The notes under the pieces: generated by a model
Databases searched by the model: none
The model's input: only the letters and a program-made list of their open reading frames with translations
Told to the model about the DNA's origin: nothing
Position numbers and translations under genes: made by a program
Assembly: GCF_030680395.1 (NCBI RefSeq)
Contig: NZ_JAUXVR010000005.1
Coordinates: 103,202 to 167,201, forward strand
Direction: 5' to 3'
Length of the DNA stretch: 64,000 bases
DNA from: Methylobacter sp.
GTDB taxonomy: Bacteria; Pseudomonadota; Gammaproteobacteria; Methylococcales; Methylomonadaceae
Shown: piece after piece, positions 11,259 through 19,743 of the stretch
Position numbering within the stretch: the stretch's first letter is position 1
How the letters are laid out: the number at the start of each line of letters is the position of its first letter

Positions 11259-12116
11259 TTATTGTAATTCCCGGTGACGGACAATTACATTCAAGAAAGG
11301 GCCTTTGAACTGCTTGGCAAACGCATCCACCAGATAGACCGAACGATGCTGTCCACCTGTACATCCTATAGCCACAGTCAAATAGCTGCGTCCTTCAGCC
11401 TCAAATCGGGGAATCCAGCGCTCAAGAAAACTCGTAATATCTTTAAAAAACTCGACAACCAGCTCTTGTTCTGCAAGAAATTCGATTACCGGCTTGTCTT
11501 TTCCTGTTAATCCGCGCAATTCCGGAATCCAATAAGGATTTGGCAGACTGCGGGCATCAAATACGAAATCGGCATCCAACGGAACGCCATGCTTAAAACC
11601 AAATGATTGAAATTGCAAGGAAATATGCCTGACATCCCTTTCGCCGACCTGACCCCGGATAAGTTCACGCAACTCATGATAATGCGTTCGACTGGTATCA
11701 ATGACTACGCTGGCGTGCCTGGCAACCTGTGTCAACATTTCCTTTTCAATTTTTAACGCTTCTCTTAACGGCACGTTGGAATCCGTCAATGGATGTCGTC
11801 GTCGGGTTTCACTATAACGCTTCAACAAGGTAGACTCTTCAGCCTGCATGAAGATAATTTCGCAATCAATCTGTTTATTGCGTATTAGCTCCAGGCTTTC
11901 GGAAAAATTGGCCAAGCTTTCGCTCTGGTTTCTGGCATCTATTCCTATGGCCGTTTTTGCATAGGTAAGCTTATCCACCAACATGACATGGTTAATAAAA
12001 TCTTCCAGCAAGGTCACGGGGAGATTATCGATACAGTAATAGCCGCAATCTTCCAACGTATCCAGGGCGATACTTTTACCCGAACCGGAAAGACCGCTGA
12101 CGATTAATAGTTTCAT
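11259..12116 (-). CDS. rapZ: RNase adapter protein RapZ
   Basis: A 285-residue nucleotide-binding protein that in enterobacteria delivers the sRNA GlmZ to RNase E and so tunes GlmS (glucosamine-6-phosphate) levels. The Walker A GLSGSGKS is at residues 8-15. The C-terminal domain holds the conserved VFDARSLPNPYW and IGCTGGQHRSVY motifs. It is the last gene of the rpoN-hpf-rapZ block. ptsN, which lies between hpf and rapZ in E. coli, is absent. A family E hairpin occupies the spacer upstream. Confidence 0.95.
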   Translation of the reverse strand: MKLLIVSGLSGSGKSIALDTLEDCGYYCIDNLPVTLLEDFINHVMLVDKLTYAKTAIGIDARNQSESLANFSESLELIRNKQIDCEIIFMQAEESTLLKRYSETRRRHPLTDSNVPLREALKIEKEMLTQVARHASVVIDTSRTHYHELRELIRGQVGERDVRHISLQFQSFGFKHGVPLDADFVFDARSLPNPYWIPELRGLTGKDKPVIEFLAEQELVVEFFKDITSFLERWIPRFEAEGRSYLTVAIGCTGGQHRSVYLVDAFAKQFKGPFLNVIVRHRELQ

Positions 12117-12125
12117 AAGAAATCA

Positions 12126-12190
12126 GGCGAAGGGCCAAGGGCGAAAGGCGAAGAAAGCTTTTTCAGCCCTTCGCCTTTCGTCTTTTGCCT
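12126..12190. repeat. GGCGAAGG/CCTTCGCC hairpin (family E)
   Basis: An imperfect hairpin with arms made of repeated GGCGAAGG/AAGGCGAA units and centre GAAAGCTTTTTC. It fills the whole hpf-rapZ spacer. Similar arm-and-centre structures lie at 13987-14083 and 25499-25566, with a half copy near 18746-18776. Confidence 0.75.
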
Positions 12191-12193
12191 ATC

Positions 12194-12484
12194 TTATCTA
12201 TGCTGTCCGGTTTTTTCTTTATGCTTGATAATTTGACGATCTAACTTATCCACCATAGCATCAATAGCTGCATACATATCTTCCTGATGATCTTCGGCAA
12301 ACAATTTAGCGCCACTCAATTGCAGCGTTGCTTCAGCCTTTTGAATTAACTTTTCCACACTTAAAATGACGTGTACATCGGTAACATTATCAAAATGACG
12401 TGCTAATTTTTCAAATTTTGAATCGATGTGCGCTTTTAATGCGTCGGTTACTTCAAGATGATGGCCTGTTACGATGACTTGCAT
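12194..12484 (-). CDS. hpf: Ribosome hibernation promoting factor HPF (short form)
   Basis: A 96-residue YfiA/HPF-fold protein that binds the decoding centre of idle ribosomes in stationary phase. The start MQVIVTGHHLEVTDALKAHI and the core EKLARHFDNVTDVHVIL fit the short, 100S-promoting form. The frame extends to 12538, but ATG 12484 has AAAGGAG upstream and gives the family N-terminus. It follows rpoN by 53 bp, as in the E. coli locus. Confidence 0.94.
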   Translation of the reverse strand: MQVIVTGHHLEVTDALKAHIDSKFEKLARHFDNVTDVHVILSVEKLIQKAEATLQLSGAKLFAEDHQEDMYAAIDAMVDKLDRQIIKHKEKTGQHR

Positions 12485-12537
12485 GAGATAAACTCCTTTA
12501 ATGGTGAATGATTGGTTTTTTATGGGCGCCAGAAGCA

Positions 12538-13983
12538 TTATAAAATGCGTTTACGCTGACTTGATGATGAAATGAGCATCGCTTCACGATACTTGGCAAT
12601 TGTCCTTCTAGCAACATTAATGCCCTTTTCTTTTAATAGCTCGGCTATTTTACTATCACTTAACGGTTTTGCCAGATTTTCATTGCTAATTAGCTCTTTA
12701 ATAAACGCCCTTATGGCCGTAGATGAACACTCCCCCCCCCCTTCTGTTGAAACGTGACTGGAAAAAAAATATTTAAACTCGACGATTCCGTTGGGGGTAT
12801 GCATAAATTTTTGCGTGGTCACTCTGGATATGGTTGACTCATGCAATTCCAGCTCTTCAGCAATATCCCTCAACACCATGGACTTCATGGCAATAGAACC
12901 GTGTTCAAGAAACCCGGTTTGCTTTTCCACGATACACCGGGCAACACGCAATAAGGTATCGTTACGACTCTGGAGACTTTTAATAAACCATCTTGCTTCC
13001 TGCAAGTGATCTTTCATACAGGTATTGTCCTTGCTGTTATCCGCTCTTTTTATCATGCTTGAATAAAAAGGATTGATACGCAATCTAGGCGCTATATCCG
13101 GATTCAGGTTAACTTGCCATTTATCGTTTCGTTTAACCACGTAGACATCGGGAATAACATATTCGGAATCCGAATCCTGTATCTGCGCGCCCGGCTTCGG
13201 ATCCAGAGTTCTGATTAACGCCACCACCTCATCCAGTTGCCGCTCCGTCACGCCCAGTTTACGCATCAGTTTTGACTGCTCATGCGTAGCTAACAAATCC
13301 AAATATCGGGTAACAAGAGTCAGCGCCTCCTCTTTATAAGGCGTACCCTCCGGCAACTGCTGTATCTGCAATCTCAAACAATCTTTTAAATCAATGGCTG
13401 CGACGCCGGCCGGGTCAAAATTTTGCACCCGGTGCAGTACCGCGTTCACCTCATCAAAATCCAGATCGTCTAACTGGCTCTGCAAGCCCTGAAAAATTTC
13501 TTCGGGGCTACTCATGAGATAGCCGTCCTCATTGATAGAGTCAATAATAGCCATGGCAATGGCATGATCCCGCTCTGAAAACGAAGTCAATTCCACTTGC
13601 CATAACAAATGATCCAGCAAGGTTGAGGATTTACTACGCTGCGTTTCAAATTCAATCGTTTCAGCAGAATTGCCACCCGACTCCATCGCGTATTCATAAA
13701 CATCATCCCAGGAAGAATCAATGGGCAACTCATCCGGCATATCTGTTTGTGAACCTTGACTGGTCAATAAGTCCGCATTATCAACTTTTTTCTCTGGCGT
13801 TATTTCGGCTTCCTGAACGGTACTTTCTTCCTCATTAACTTCCAGCATCATATTAGACTCAAGAGCCTGTTGAATTTCCTGCTGCAACTCTAATGTCGAC
13901 ATCTGCAACAACTTGATCGCCTGCTGCAATTGCGGCGTCATAGCCAGTTGTTGACCCAGTCGAAGATGTAAGGATTGTTTCAT
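12538..13983 (-). CDS. rpoN: RNA polymerase sigma-54 factor RpoN
   Basis: A 481-residue sigma factor for -24/-12 promoters needing AAA+ activators; it typically controls nitrogen and flagellar genes. The Gln/Leu-rich activator-interacting region (LRLGQQLAMTPQLQQAIKLL) is at the N-terminus, then an acidic linker, the core-binding domain, and the C-terminal RpoN box ARRTIAKYREAM. The conserved SSHVSTEGGGECSSTAIR region is encoded with a run of ten G (12732-12741 as C on the + strand), so a one-base slip would remove the DNA-binding end. It sits between lptB and hpf as in other Gammaproteobacteria. Confidence 0.96.
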   Translation of the reverse strand: MKQSLHLRLGQQLAMTPQLQQAIKLLQMSTLELQQEIQQALESNMMLEVNEEESTVQEAEITPEKKVDNADLLTSQGSQTDMPDELPIDSSWDDVYEYAMESGGNSAETIEFETQRSKSSTLLDHLLWQVELTSFSERDHAIAMAIIDSINEDGYLMSSPEEIFQGLQSQLDDLDFDEVNAVLHRVQNFDPAGVAAIDLKDCLRLQIQQLPEGTPYKEEALTLVTRYLDLLATHEQSKLMRKLGVTERQLDEVVALIRTLDPKPGAQIQDSDSEYVIPDVYVVKRNDKWQVNLNPDIAPRLRINPFYSSMIKRADNSKDNTCMKDHLQEARWFIKSLQSRNDTLLRVARCIVEKQTGFLEHGSIAMKSMVLRDIAEELELHESTISRVTTQKFMHTPNGIVEFKYFFSSHVSTEGGGECSSTAIRAFIKELISNENLAKPLSDSKIAELLKEKGINVARRTIAKYREAMLISSSSQRKRIL

Positions 13984-13986
13984 TTA

Positions 13987-14083
13987 AGATTAAAGGTTAA
14001 AGGTTAAAGGCACAAGGCTAAAGGCGTAAGGTTAAAAAAGCTTTTTCTCAACCTTTTACCTTGCACCTTTTACCTTGCGCCTT
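13987..14083. repeat. TTAAAGG/CCTTTTACC hairpin (family E)
   Basis: A 97-bp imperfect inverted repeat filling the lptB-rpoN spacer. The left arm is made of TAAAGG and CAAGGC units, the right arm of ACCTTTTACCTTGC units, and the centre is AAAAAGCTTTTTCTC. It is the largest copy of family E. Confidence 0.75.
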
Positions 14084-14090
14084 AATTACA

Positions 14091-14816
14091 TTAAAGACTA
14101 AAGTTATTGCCTAAATAAACTTTACGCACTTCCTCATTGGCAACGATAGCCTCCGCGCCGCCTTCGGCAATCACCCTGCCATCGTTAAGTATATACGCCC
14201 GATCACAAATGCCTAGCGTTTCCCTGACATTATGTTCGGTAATTAATACGCCAATGCCCCGATATTTCAAATGCTCAATGATTTTTTTTATATCATCTAC
14301 CGATATTGGATCAACACCTGCAAAAGGCTCATCCAGTAATATAAACTGAGGATTAGTCGCCAATGCCCTGGCAATTTCGACACGCCGCCGTTCACCGCCC
14401 GACAAGCCCAAGGCAATTTGGTCGCGTAGATGAAGAATATGAAATTCCTGCAACAATTCCTCAATCACCAATTCAGCCTGCCCTTGAGTTAAATCAGAAC
14501 GGATTTGTAAAACTGCGCGCAAGTTATCAGCCACACTCAACTTTCGAAAAACCGAGGGCTCCTGAGGCAAATAACCTATCCCTAATTGCGCCCTCAAATG
14601 CATCGGATGATGGGTAATGACTTGTGAATCCAGTGTAATTTCACCCTCATCCGCCTTAATCAGGCCTACCATCATATAAAAACTGGTGGTTTTTCCTGCA
14701 CCGTTAGGTCCCAGTAGACCAACAACTTCACCGGTATCAACATGCAATGAAACACCGTTAACCACATTGCGTTTATTGTAGCTCTTAATCAGCTGTTTTG
14801 CGGCTAGTCTGGTCAT
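14091..14816 (-). CDS. lptB: LPS export ABC transporter ATP-binding protein LptB
   Basis: A 241-residue ATPase of the LptB2FG machine that extracts lipopolysaccharide from the inner membrane. The Walker A is GPNGAGKTT, the signature [15 protein letters not shown], the Walker [14 protein letters not shown], and the switch histidine is in LITEHNVRE. The start at 14816 gives the family N-terminus [13 protein letters not shown]; the in-frame extension to 14852 is not needed. It follows lptC-lptA, and lptF/lptG are not in this window. Confidence 0.96.
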   Translation of the reverse strand: MTRLAAKQLIKSYNKRNVVNGVSLHVDTGEVVGLLGPNGAGKTTSFYMMVGLIKADEGEITLDSQVITHHPMHLRAQLGIGYLPQEPSVFRKLSVADNLRAVLQIRSDLTQGQAELVIEELLQEFHILHLRDQIALGLSGGERRRVEIARALATNPQFILLDEPFAGVDPISVDDIKKIIEHLKYRGIGVLITEHNVRETLGICDRAYILNDGRVIAEGGAEAIVANEEVRKVYLGNNFSL

Positions 14817-14901
14817 GTTTAAAGAGTAAAAGGTGAAAAATAAAAAGAACATCGTTTAGCATGTTGCGCCCCGCACTTCATACCATCAACCCTGCGCACC
14901 A

Positions 14902-15474
14902 TCATTTGCCATTGTCCTTCGCGGCCGGTTTTTCCTCTGCTGGCGATTGTTCCTTAGATTTCGGCTGCAATACAACATGGACGCGTTTGCTGGCTGATTC
15001 TTTTTCTCCTGCTTTAACCAGTGAAGTTTTCAAATCGTATTCAATAAAGTCGCTGGAATAAGCTCCGCTGCCTTGCCACACGGTAGCTTTGCCGATCAAA
15101 ATCAACAAATTCTTTTTAGGGTAATATTCGCCTGTTAACGCCTCACCGGTTATATCCTGATCGCCCTCGTTAGGCGTTTGTTTAAATTTTGCAAGATTAC
15201 CTGTAAACACCATTTTATCAGCTTCGCCGTCTACAAAATAAACCACCAGCTTATCTGAGTTCACCCGAATACTGCCCTGAATTGATATCACATTACCCGT
15301 ATAAGTACTGGTGGCTTTTACATCATCATAAGTCGCCGTATTTGAATCGATGATTATCGGCTGATCGCCGTCGCTTTCCAAAGCGTAAGCACCCGCACTA
15401 TAAAGCGCCAATAACAGTAAACAGTAGCCGCTCCCACGTAACATGCGGCAGCGAAGGTTTTTATTTTGTTTCAT
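14902..15474 (-). CDS. lptA: LPS transport periplasmic protein LptA
   Basis: A 190-residue periplasmic bridge protein that carries lipopolysaccharide from LptC to LptD. The signal peptide has hydrophobic core YCLLLLALYSAGAYA, cleaved probably after AYA. The OstA/LptA jellyroll follows (QPIIIDSNTATYDDVKATSTYTGNV is its first repeat). The C-terminal tail is Lys/Pro/Glu-rich. It overlaps lptC by 14 bp. An in-frame ATG ten codons downstream is an alternative start that would shorten the n-region. Confidence 0.93.
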   Translation of the reverse strand: MKQNKNLRCRMLRGSGYCLLLLALYSAGAYALESDGDQPIIIDSNTATYDDVKATSTYTGNVISIQGSIRVNSDKLVVYFVDGEADKMVFTGNLAKFKQTPNEGDQDITGEALTGEYYPKKNLLILIGKATVWQGSGAYSSDFIEYDLKTSLVKAGEKESASKRVHVVLQPKSKEQSPAEEKPAAKDNGK

Positions 15475-16030
15475 AGTTACCCTTTACATTAGAGAGCAAT
15501 TCCAGATGAATCGGTTTCGCAAAAGTCAGCTTCATACCGACGCCTGTAGTCCAATTTGGCAAGCTGATCAATTCTGCCCACGCATCCGTTTCCGCATAAC
15601 TGATTTCCGGCTTTACTTTTAAGTTAAAAGTATGGATTTTAAGCGCCCTGACACCCTCAGCAGCAGGCCGGTCAACATAGACCTTACCGTTTAACAACAA
15701 ATCCTTGCCATCAGCAGACAAAACTCCGGTTTCTGACTTAATTATCCACGGCGGTGTTTCTTCGTTATAAAAAGACATTAATGGGTTTACCATATGCGTA
15801 GTGCCGTCATCGCTGTAATGAATCATTTCATCAGCAATCAGTTTACTTTTCGGCCTGCCAAGCTCACTCATTTCCCATTTCGTATAGCCCTTACTGAAAT
15901 AATCAGGACTATGGACTGGAACCGCTATACGACCAAGCTCATCCGAACCGGTCAATTTAATCAGCCACCAGCTCATTACCGCGATAATGATCAGGTATAA
16001 ATAACTATAGTTTCCATTTAGTCTAGTCAT
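15461..16030 (-). CDS. lptC: LPS export protein LptC
   Basis: A 189-residue bitopic inner-membrane protein that joins LptB2FG to the LptA bridge. One N-terminal membrane helix (YLYLIIIAVMSWWLIKL) is followed by a beta-jellyroll with HYSDDGTTHMVNPLMSFYNEETPPW. It overlaps kdsC by four bases (ATGA) and lptA by 14, so the genes are translated as a unit. Sequence is divergent, as is usual in this family, and context supports the call. Confidence 0.9.
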   Translation of the reverse strand: MTRLNGNYSYLYLIIIAVMSWWLIKLTGSDELGRIAVPVHSPDYFSKGYTKWEMSELGRPKSKLIADEMIHYSDDGTTHMVNPLMSFYNEETPPWIIKSETGVLSADGKDLLLNGKVYVDRPAAEGVRALKIHTFNLKVKPEISYAETDAWAELISLPNWTTGVGMKLTFAKPIHLELLSNVKGNYETK

Positions 16031-16572
16031 ATCAGGTATGCGTTCAAGACTTCATCAAAACTCCCTTGCGCCTGCATAATAAAATCACAGACTTCCCTCA
16101 CTGCACCCTGCCCTCCAGGCAATGTCGTACACCAATCGGCGCGTTGCTTAACGGCAAAGTTGGCATCATTAACCGCAATCGACAGCCCCACTCTAGTCAT
16201 TATCGGCAAATCCAACAAATCATCGCCGACATGTGCCGCCTGTTCGTGCGTTATGCCCATAAGCTCAATAATCTCATTAAACGCAGCGATTTTATTTTCA
16301 TGGCCCTGATATACATGTTCAATACCCAGATTTTTCATTCGTAGCGCAACCGAGCTTGATTTTCTCCCGGAAATAACCGCAACCTCAACGCCGGTCTGCC
16401 GCAACAACTTGATACCGTGACCATCCCTCGCGTGAAACGACTTGTATTCGTTGCCCTCACTATCGAAAAACAACCTGCCATCAGTCAATACCCCATCCAC
16501 ATCGAGAATCAGCAATTTGAGTTTCCTGGCTTTTTCCAAAACGACCAAGCCGTGGCCTATGTCGGTCATCAC
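16027..16572 (-). CDS. kdsC: 3-deoxy-D-manno-octulosonate 8-phosphate phosphatase KdsC
   Basis: A 181-residue HAD-family phosphatase that makes free Kdo for the lipopolysaccharide inner core. The nucleophile motif LDVDGVLTDG is near the N-terminus, followed by HARDGHGIKLL and the acidic motif HVGDDLLDLPIM. It belongs to the tetrameric C0-type HADs without a cap domain, and length is normal. It overlaps both kdsD and lptC by ATGA. Confidence 0.96.
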   Translation of the reverse strand: MMTDIGHGLVVLEKARKLKLLILDVDGVLTDGRLFFDSEGNEYKSFHARDGHGIKLLRQTGVEVAVISGRKSSSVALRMKNLGIEHVYQGHENKIAAFNEIIELMGITHEQAAHVGDDLLDLPIMTRVGLSIAVNDANFAVKQRADWCTTLPGGQGAVREVCDFIMQAQGSFDEVLNAYLI

Positions 16573-17546
16573 ACGATTCCTGCGCGAATCAGGTCATGCA
16601 TATTCAAAGCGCCTATTGCTCTTTGCTGCCCATCAACAACAATTAATGCATTAATCTTTTTCCGCTCCATAATTTGCATGGCTTCAGCCGCCAGAATATC
16701 CGCCGAAATAACCGCACAATTCGGAGTCATAACCTCGGTGATAGCTGTCTTATGCACATCAAGATTTCTGCCCAGCATGCGCCGCAAATCGCCATCGGTA
16801 AAAATGCCGGTAACGCGATTATCCGCATCGACAATCGCCGTCATGCCCAGTTTTTTTTCGGTCATTTCCAGCAATGCATGACTGATAAGCGCAGACTCCG
16901 GAATGATAGGCACTTTTTCATCGGCATGCATAATATCGCCTACCATCAACAACAGTCGTTTCCCTAAACTGCCGCCGGGATGAGACAAGGCAAAATCATC
17001 GCGGGTAAAGCCCCGCGCTTCGAGCAAAGAAACCGCCAATGCATCGCCCATCACCAATGCCGCGGTGGTGCTGGAGGTAGGCGCGAGTCCCAGCGGACAA
17101 GCTTCTTGCTCAACAGCCACGTTGATATGAGTGGAGGCAAATTTGGCCAGCGTTGAGGTCGGGTTTCCGGTCATCGCTATTAACGGTACGCCCAGCCGTT
17201 TAATAATCGGCAATATCGTTAAAACTTCCTCGGTCTCCCCGGAATTTGATAACGCCAACACGACATCCTGCCGGGTAATCATGCCCAAATCACCGTGACT
17301 GGCTTCGCCCGAATGCACAAAAAAAGCAGGCGTTCCAGTACTAGCTAAGGTCGCGGCAATTTTACCGGCAATATGTCCTGATTTACCCATACCAGTAACC
17401 ACAACACGACCCTTGCAATTGAACATCAACTTGCAGGCAACCACAAAATCATCATTAATTTGATCGGCTAATGCGGCAATCGCCTGTGTTTCCACTTGAA
17501 TAACAGCTAAGCCCAATTTACGGAGCTTTTCATCATGTAATTTCAT
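16569..17546 (-). CDS. kdsD: D-arabinose 5-phosphate isomerase KdsD
   Basis: A 325-residue isomerase that converts ribulose 5-phosphate to arabinose 5-phosphate, the first step to Kdo. The SIS domain contains VVVTGMGKSGHIAGKIAATLASTG and SHGDLGMI. Two CBS domains follow (GDIMHADEKVPIIPE and ITEVMTPNCAVISAD regions). It is the first gene of the Kdo/LPS-transport/rpoN block, and the operon promoter should lie in 17547-17668. Confidence 0.96.
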   Translation of the reverse strand: MKLHDEKLRKLGLAVIQVETQAIAALADQINDDFVVACKLMFNCKGRVVVTGMGKSGHIAGKIAATLASTGTPAFFVHSGEASHGDLGMITRQDVVLALSNSGETEEVLTILPIIKRLGVPLIAMTGNPTSTLAKFASTHINVAVEQEACPLGLAPTSSTTAALVMGDALAVSLLEARGFTRDDFALSHPGGSLGKRLLLMVGDIMHADEKVPIIPESALISHALLEMTEKKLGMTAIVDADNRVTGIFTDGDLRRMLGRNLDVHKTAITEVMTPNCAVISADILAAEAMQIMERKKINALIVVDGQQRAIGALNMHDLIRAGIV

Positions 17547-17668
17547 TTATCTGTATAAAAGTATGTTTAATCCGCTCAAGTTCAGCGTTTCAAACGAGCT
17601 TACCCTAGAAGGCTTATAACTGCATAATGATAAAGCATTTACTGCTTTATGGGACAGTTGAATGTAAA

Positions 17669-18688
17669 TTAAAGCGAATTCTGACTATCGTCATCGTGCC
17701 CTGCAAACCTGTCGGTTGCAGCAACTAATGCATTGATCATTTCCTTACCTTGGGCAATATGCCCGGCATTGGGCAATACCACATATTCGGCATTCGGCAA
17801 TACTTTATGCAGGCTGTAGCCGGCTTCAACCGGACAAACAAAATCATGGCGTCCATGAATGATAACCGTTGGAATTTTATCCAAGCAGGCGCAATTTTCC
17901 AGAATCCGGTTTTCTTCGGCAACTGCTCCATGCATTGCCCTACTTCCTGTATCCATGCAGTCACCAATAAAATAATGATGATTGGCATAATGTAATTCCA
18001 TTCGTACCTGCTTAACCATTTCCTCCGTTGCATGTTCGCCTCTCGGACCCGGCTGATAATCATTACCTAATGATACCTGCGCGCCCCAAGCCATCCATTC
18101 CTTGGCAGCTCGCCTTTGCGCCAGCTCGTCTTCTCCCCATAATACATCGCATAGCCCTTGCACCAGATTACTGCCCCGACTTTGTTCCGGGATACTTTCA
18201 ATCAACCGCTGCCATTGCTCGGGATAAATTTTACCTGCGCCATCTTTGGCAAACCAGTCCAAATCCTGCTGCCGCGCCAGAAATACCGCACGGATAATTA
18301 AACCCATTACTTTAGTTTTATGTTGCTGGGCATACAGTAAAGCCAGCGCTCCGCCCCACGAACCGCCAAACACCAGCCATTGATCAATAACCAGCTGATT
18401 ACGAATACGCTCCATATCATCGATTAAATCCTGGGTAGTATTGTTTTCCAGCTCGCCAAAAGGCAACGACAAACCGCAGCCGCGCTGATCGAACAGAATA
18501 ATGCGATAAAGTTTGGGATTAAAAAAACGCCGGTGATCGGGCTTGGTCCCGGAACACGGCCCACCGTGCAGAAAAATAACAGGAATGCCGTCAGGATTAC
18601 CGCTTTGCTCTACATACACAGCATGTTTACTGCCGGTTTCAAGGAAAAACGTTTGATAAGGTGCAATCTCAGGATAAAGGATTTTCAT
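17669..18688 (-). CDS. pip: Proline iminopeptidase with an in-frame repeat insertion
   Basis: A 339-residue alpha/beta-hydrolase that removes N-terminal proline. The oxyanion-hole motif HGGPCSG, the nucleophile elbow FGGSWGG, DQRGCG, and the C-terminal HGRHDFVCP and NAGHIAQG (Asp and His of the triad) are intact. ATG 18688 gives the family start MKILYPEIAPY; an upstream TTG at 18724 is less likely. The stretch DCMDTGSRAMHGAVAE is encoded by a copy of the family A repeat and is not expected in homologues. The frame is kept, so the enzyme may still fold. Confidence 0.93.
   Translation of the reverse strand: MKILYPEIAPYQTFFLETGSKHAVYVEQSGNPDGIPVIFLHGGPCSGTKPDHRRFFNPKLYRIILFDQRGCGLSLPFGELENNTTQDLIDDMERIRNQLVIDQWLVFGGSWGGALALLYAQQHKTKVMGLIIRAVFLARQQDLDWFAKDGAGKIYPEQWQRLIESIPEQSRGSNLVQGLCDVLWGEDELAQRRAAKEWMAWGAQVSLGNDYQPGPRGEHATEEMVKQVRMELHYANHHYFIGDCMDTGSRAMHGAVAEENRILENCACLDKIPTVIIHGRHDFVCPVEAGYSLHKVLPNAEYVVLPNAGHIAQGKEMINALVAATDRFAGHDDDSQNSL
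17915..17962 (-). repeat. Family A repeat inside the iminopeptidase gene
   Basis: A 48-bp copy of the repeat seen in spacers at 6559-6605 and 23952-23999. On the coding strand it starts GACTGCATGGATACAGGA and ends AGCAGTTGCCGAA. Its length is a multiple of three and it adds about 16 residues in frame. Confidence 0.8.
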
Positions 18689-18745
18689 GTCTTGTAGCGT
18701 CAAATTTGATTGATTTTCCGGCAAGAACCGGAAATGATGCTATTT

Positions 18746-18776
18746 TACCTTGAGCCTTTACCTTGCACCTCTTTTT
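18746..18776. repeat. Half copy of family E arm
   Basis: TTTTACCTTGAGCCTTTACC followed by TTGCACCTC resembles one arm of the 13987-14083 hairpin. The complementary arm is not seen nearby, so this appears to be a partial copy. Confidence 0.5.
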
Positions 18777-18794
18777 AATTCACCAAGCATAAAA

Positions 18795-18822
18795 AAAGGG
18801 AGGGGTTTGAAACCCTCCCTTT
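18795..18822 (-). terminator. Rho-independent terminator of the outer-membrane protein gene
   Basis: The stem AAAGGGAGGG/CCCTCCCTTT is followed on the - strand by a run of T (the A7 run at 18791-18797). It lies 34 bp after the stop of the beta-barrel gene and is a strong terminator. Confidence 0.9.
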
Positions 18823-18855
18823 ATGCCCTTTTCGGGTTTCGCTAAGTATTTAAGC

Positions 18856-19743
18856 TTAGAATTTGAAACCTACAGAACCGCCCAATGTAAAGCCATCGGT
18901 ATCAACGCCGTCAACATCATCAAAAGAATGATGGTAACGACCATCCGCACCAATGACAATACCTTTAAATAATTCATATTCTGCACCAGTACCGAACTGC
19001 ATGCCGGTGTTCAGTACAGTGATCGCATCAGATGGAGGACTGATGATATTCATATCCAAACCAACTGGGATCAACCAAGGTCTGAATTTGCTGCCGTGCA
19101 TGAATTTGATTTTTGGTGATGCACTGATTCTTAATTGGTTAACAGTCACGCGTTGCAATGATGGGGTTCCATGAAGAGCTGTAAGGGCTGTTCCCAAACC
19201 ATTCACTTTATTGTCTGTTATTTCCGCATATTCAAGACCCAGTTCGATACCGAAAGAGGTATGATCCATCAAGCCAAACAAGTTATTGTTCATATTGAAA
19301 TCGATAGCACCACCGTAATAAAACGCATCCTTATCAGTTTCACTGGTTAAAAGATCAGTACCTAGCCCTGAGCCAGCGACACCAGTAGTCGAGCCGCGGT
19401 TATCATTAAAATGCATCCAGCCGCCACGAACAGAGAACGTATGGTCTTTTGCTGCTACCGGTGCAGGCGCAGATTTAACGGACGTCATCCACTGATCCAG
19501 CTCTTGAACTTTACCGGCTTCTGCACTAGAACGAGGACGGCTTGTTTCCGCTCTTAAGCGGCTTATTTCGGCTTGCATGGCTTGCAGTTGTGCTTCCAAT
19601 GCGTCAACTTTATTGTTCATACCCGCTACGTCAGCGTGATGCTGCGCCTTTGAGCCCGCAACAGCTTGCGGAGAAACCAATGCACCGGTCATTGTTAATG
19701 TTGCCGCCGCAATGCCCAGCGCTAATTTAGTTTTATTGATCAT
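18856..19743 (-). CDS. Outer-membrane beta-barrel (porin-like) protein
   Basis: A 295-residue exported protein. The signal peptide (MINKTKLALGIAAATLTMTGALV...) is probably cleaved near AVAG. A coiled-coil stretch follows (NNKVDALEAQLQAMQAEISRLRAE), then a short linker and alternating hydrophobic strands from about residue 100, ending in GGSVGFKF with the C-terminal Phe required by the BAM complex. The layout of coiled coil plus about eight strands suggests an opacity/OmpA-barrel-like protein anchored to peptidoglycan or trimerised by the coil. It has its own strong terminator and long leader, consistent with an abundant protein. The substrate, if any, is unknown. Confidence 0.8.
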   Translation of the reverse strand: MINKTKLALGIAAATLTMTGALVSPQAVAGSKAQHHADVAGMNNKVDALEAQLQAMQAEISRLRAETSRPRSSAEAGKVQELDQWMTSVKSAPAPVAAKDHTFSVRGGWMHFNDNRGSTTGVAGSGLGTDLLTSETDKDAFYYGGAIDFNMNNNLFGLMDHTSFGIELGLEYAEITDNKVNGLGTALTALHGTPSLQRVTVNQLRISASPKIKFMHGSKFRPWLIPVGLDMNIISPPSDAITVLNTGMQFGTGAEYELFKGIVIGADGRYHHSFDDVDGVDTDGFTLGGSVGFKF

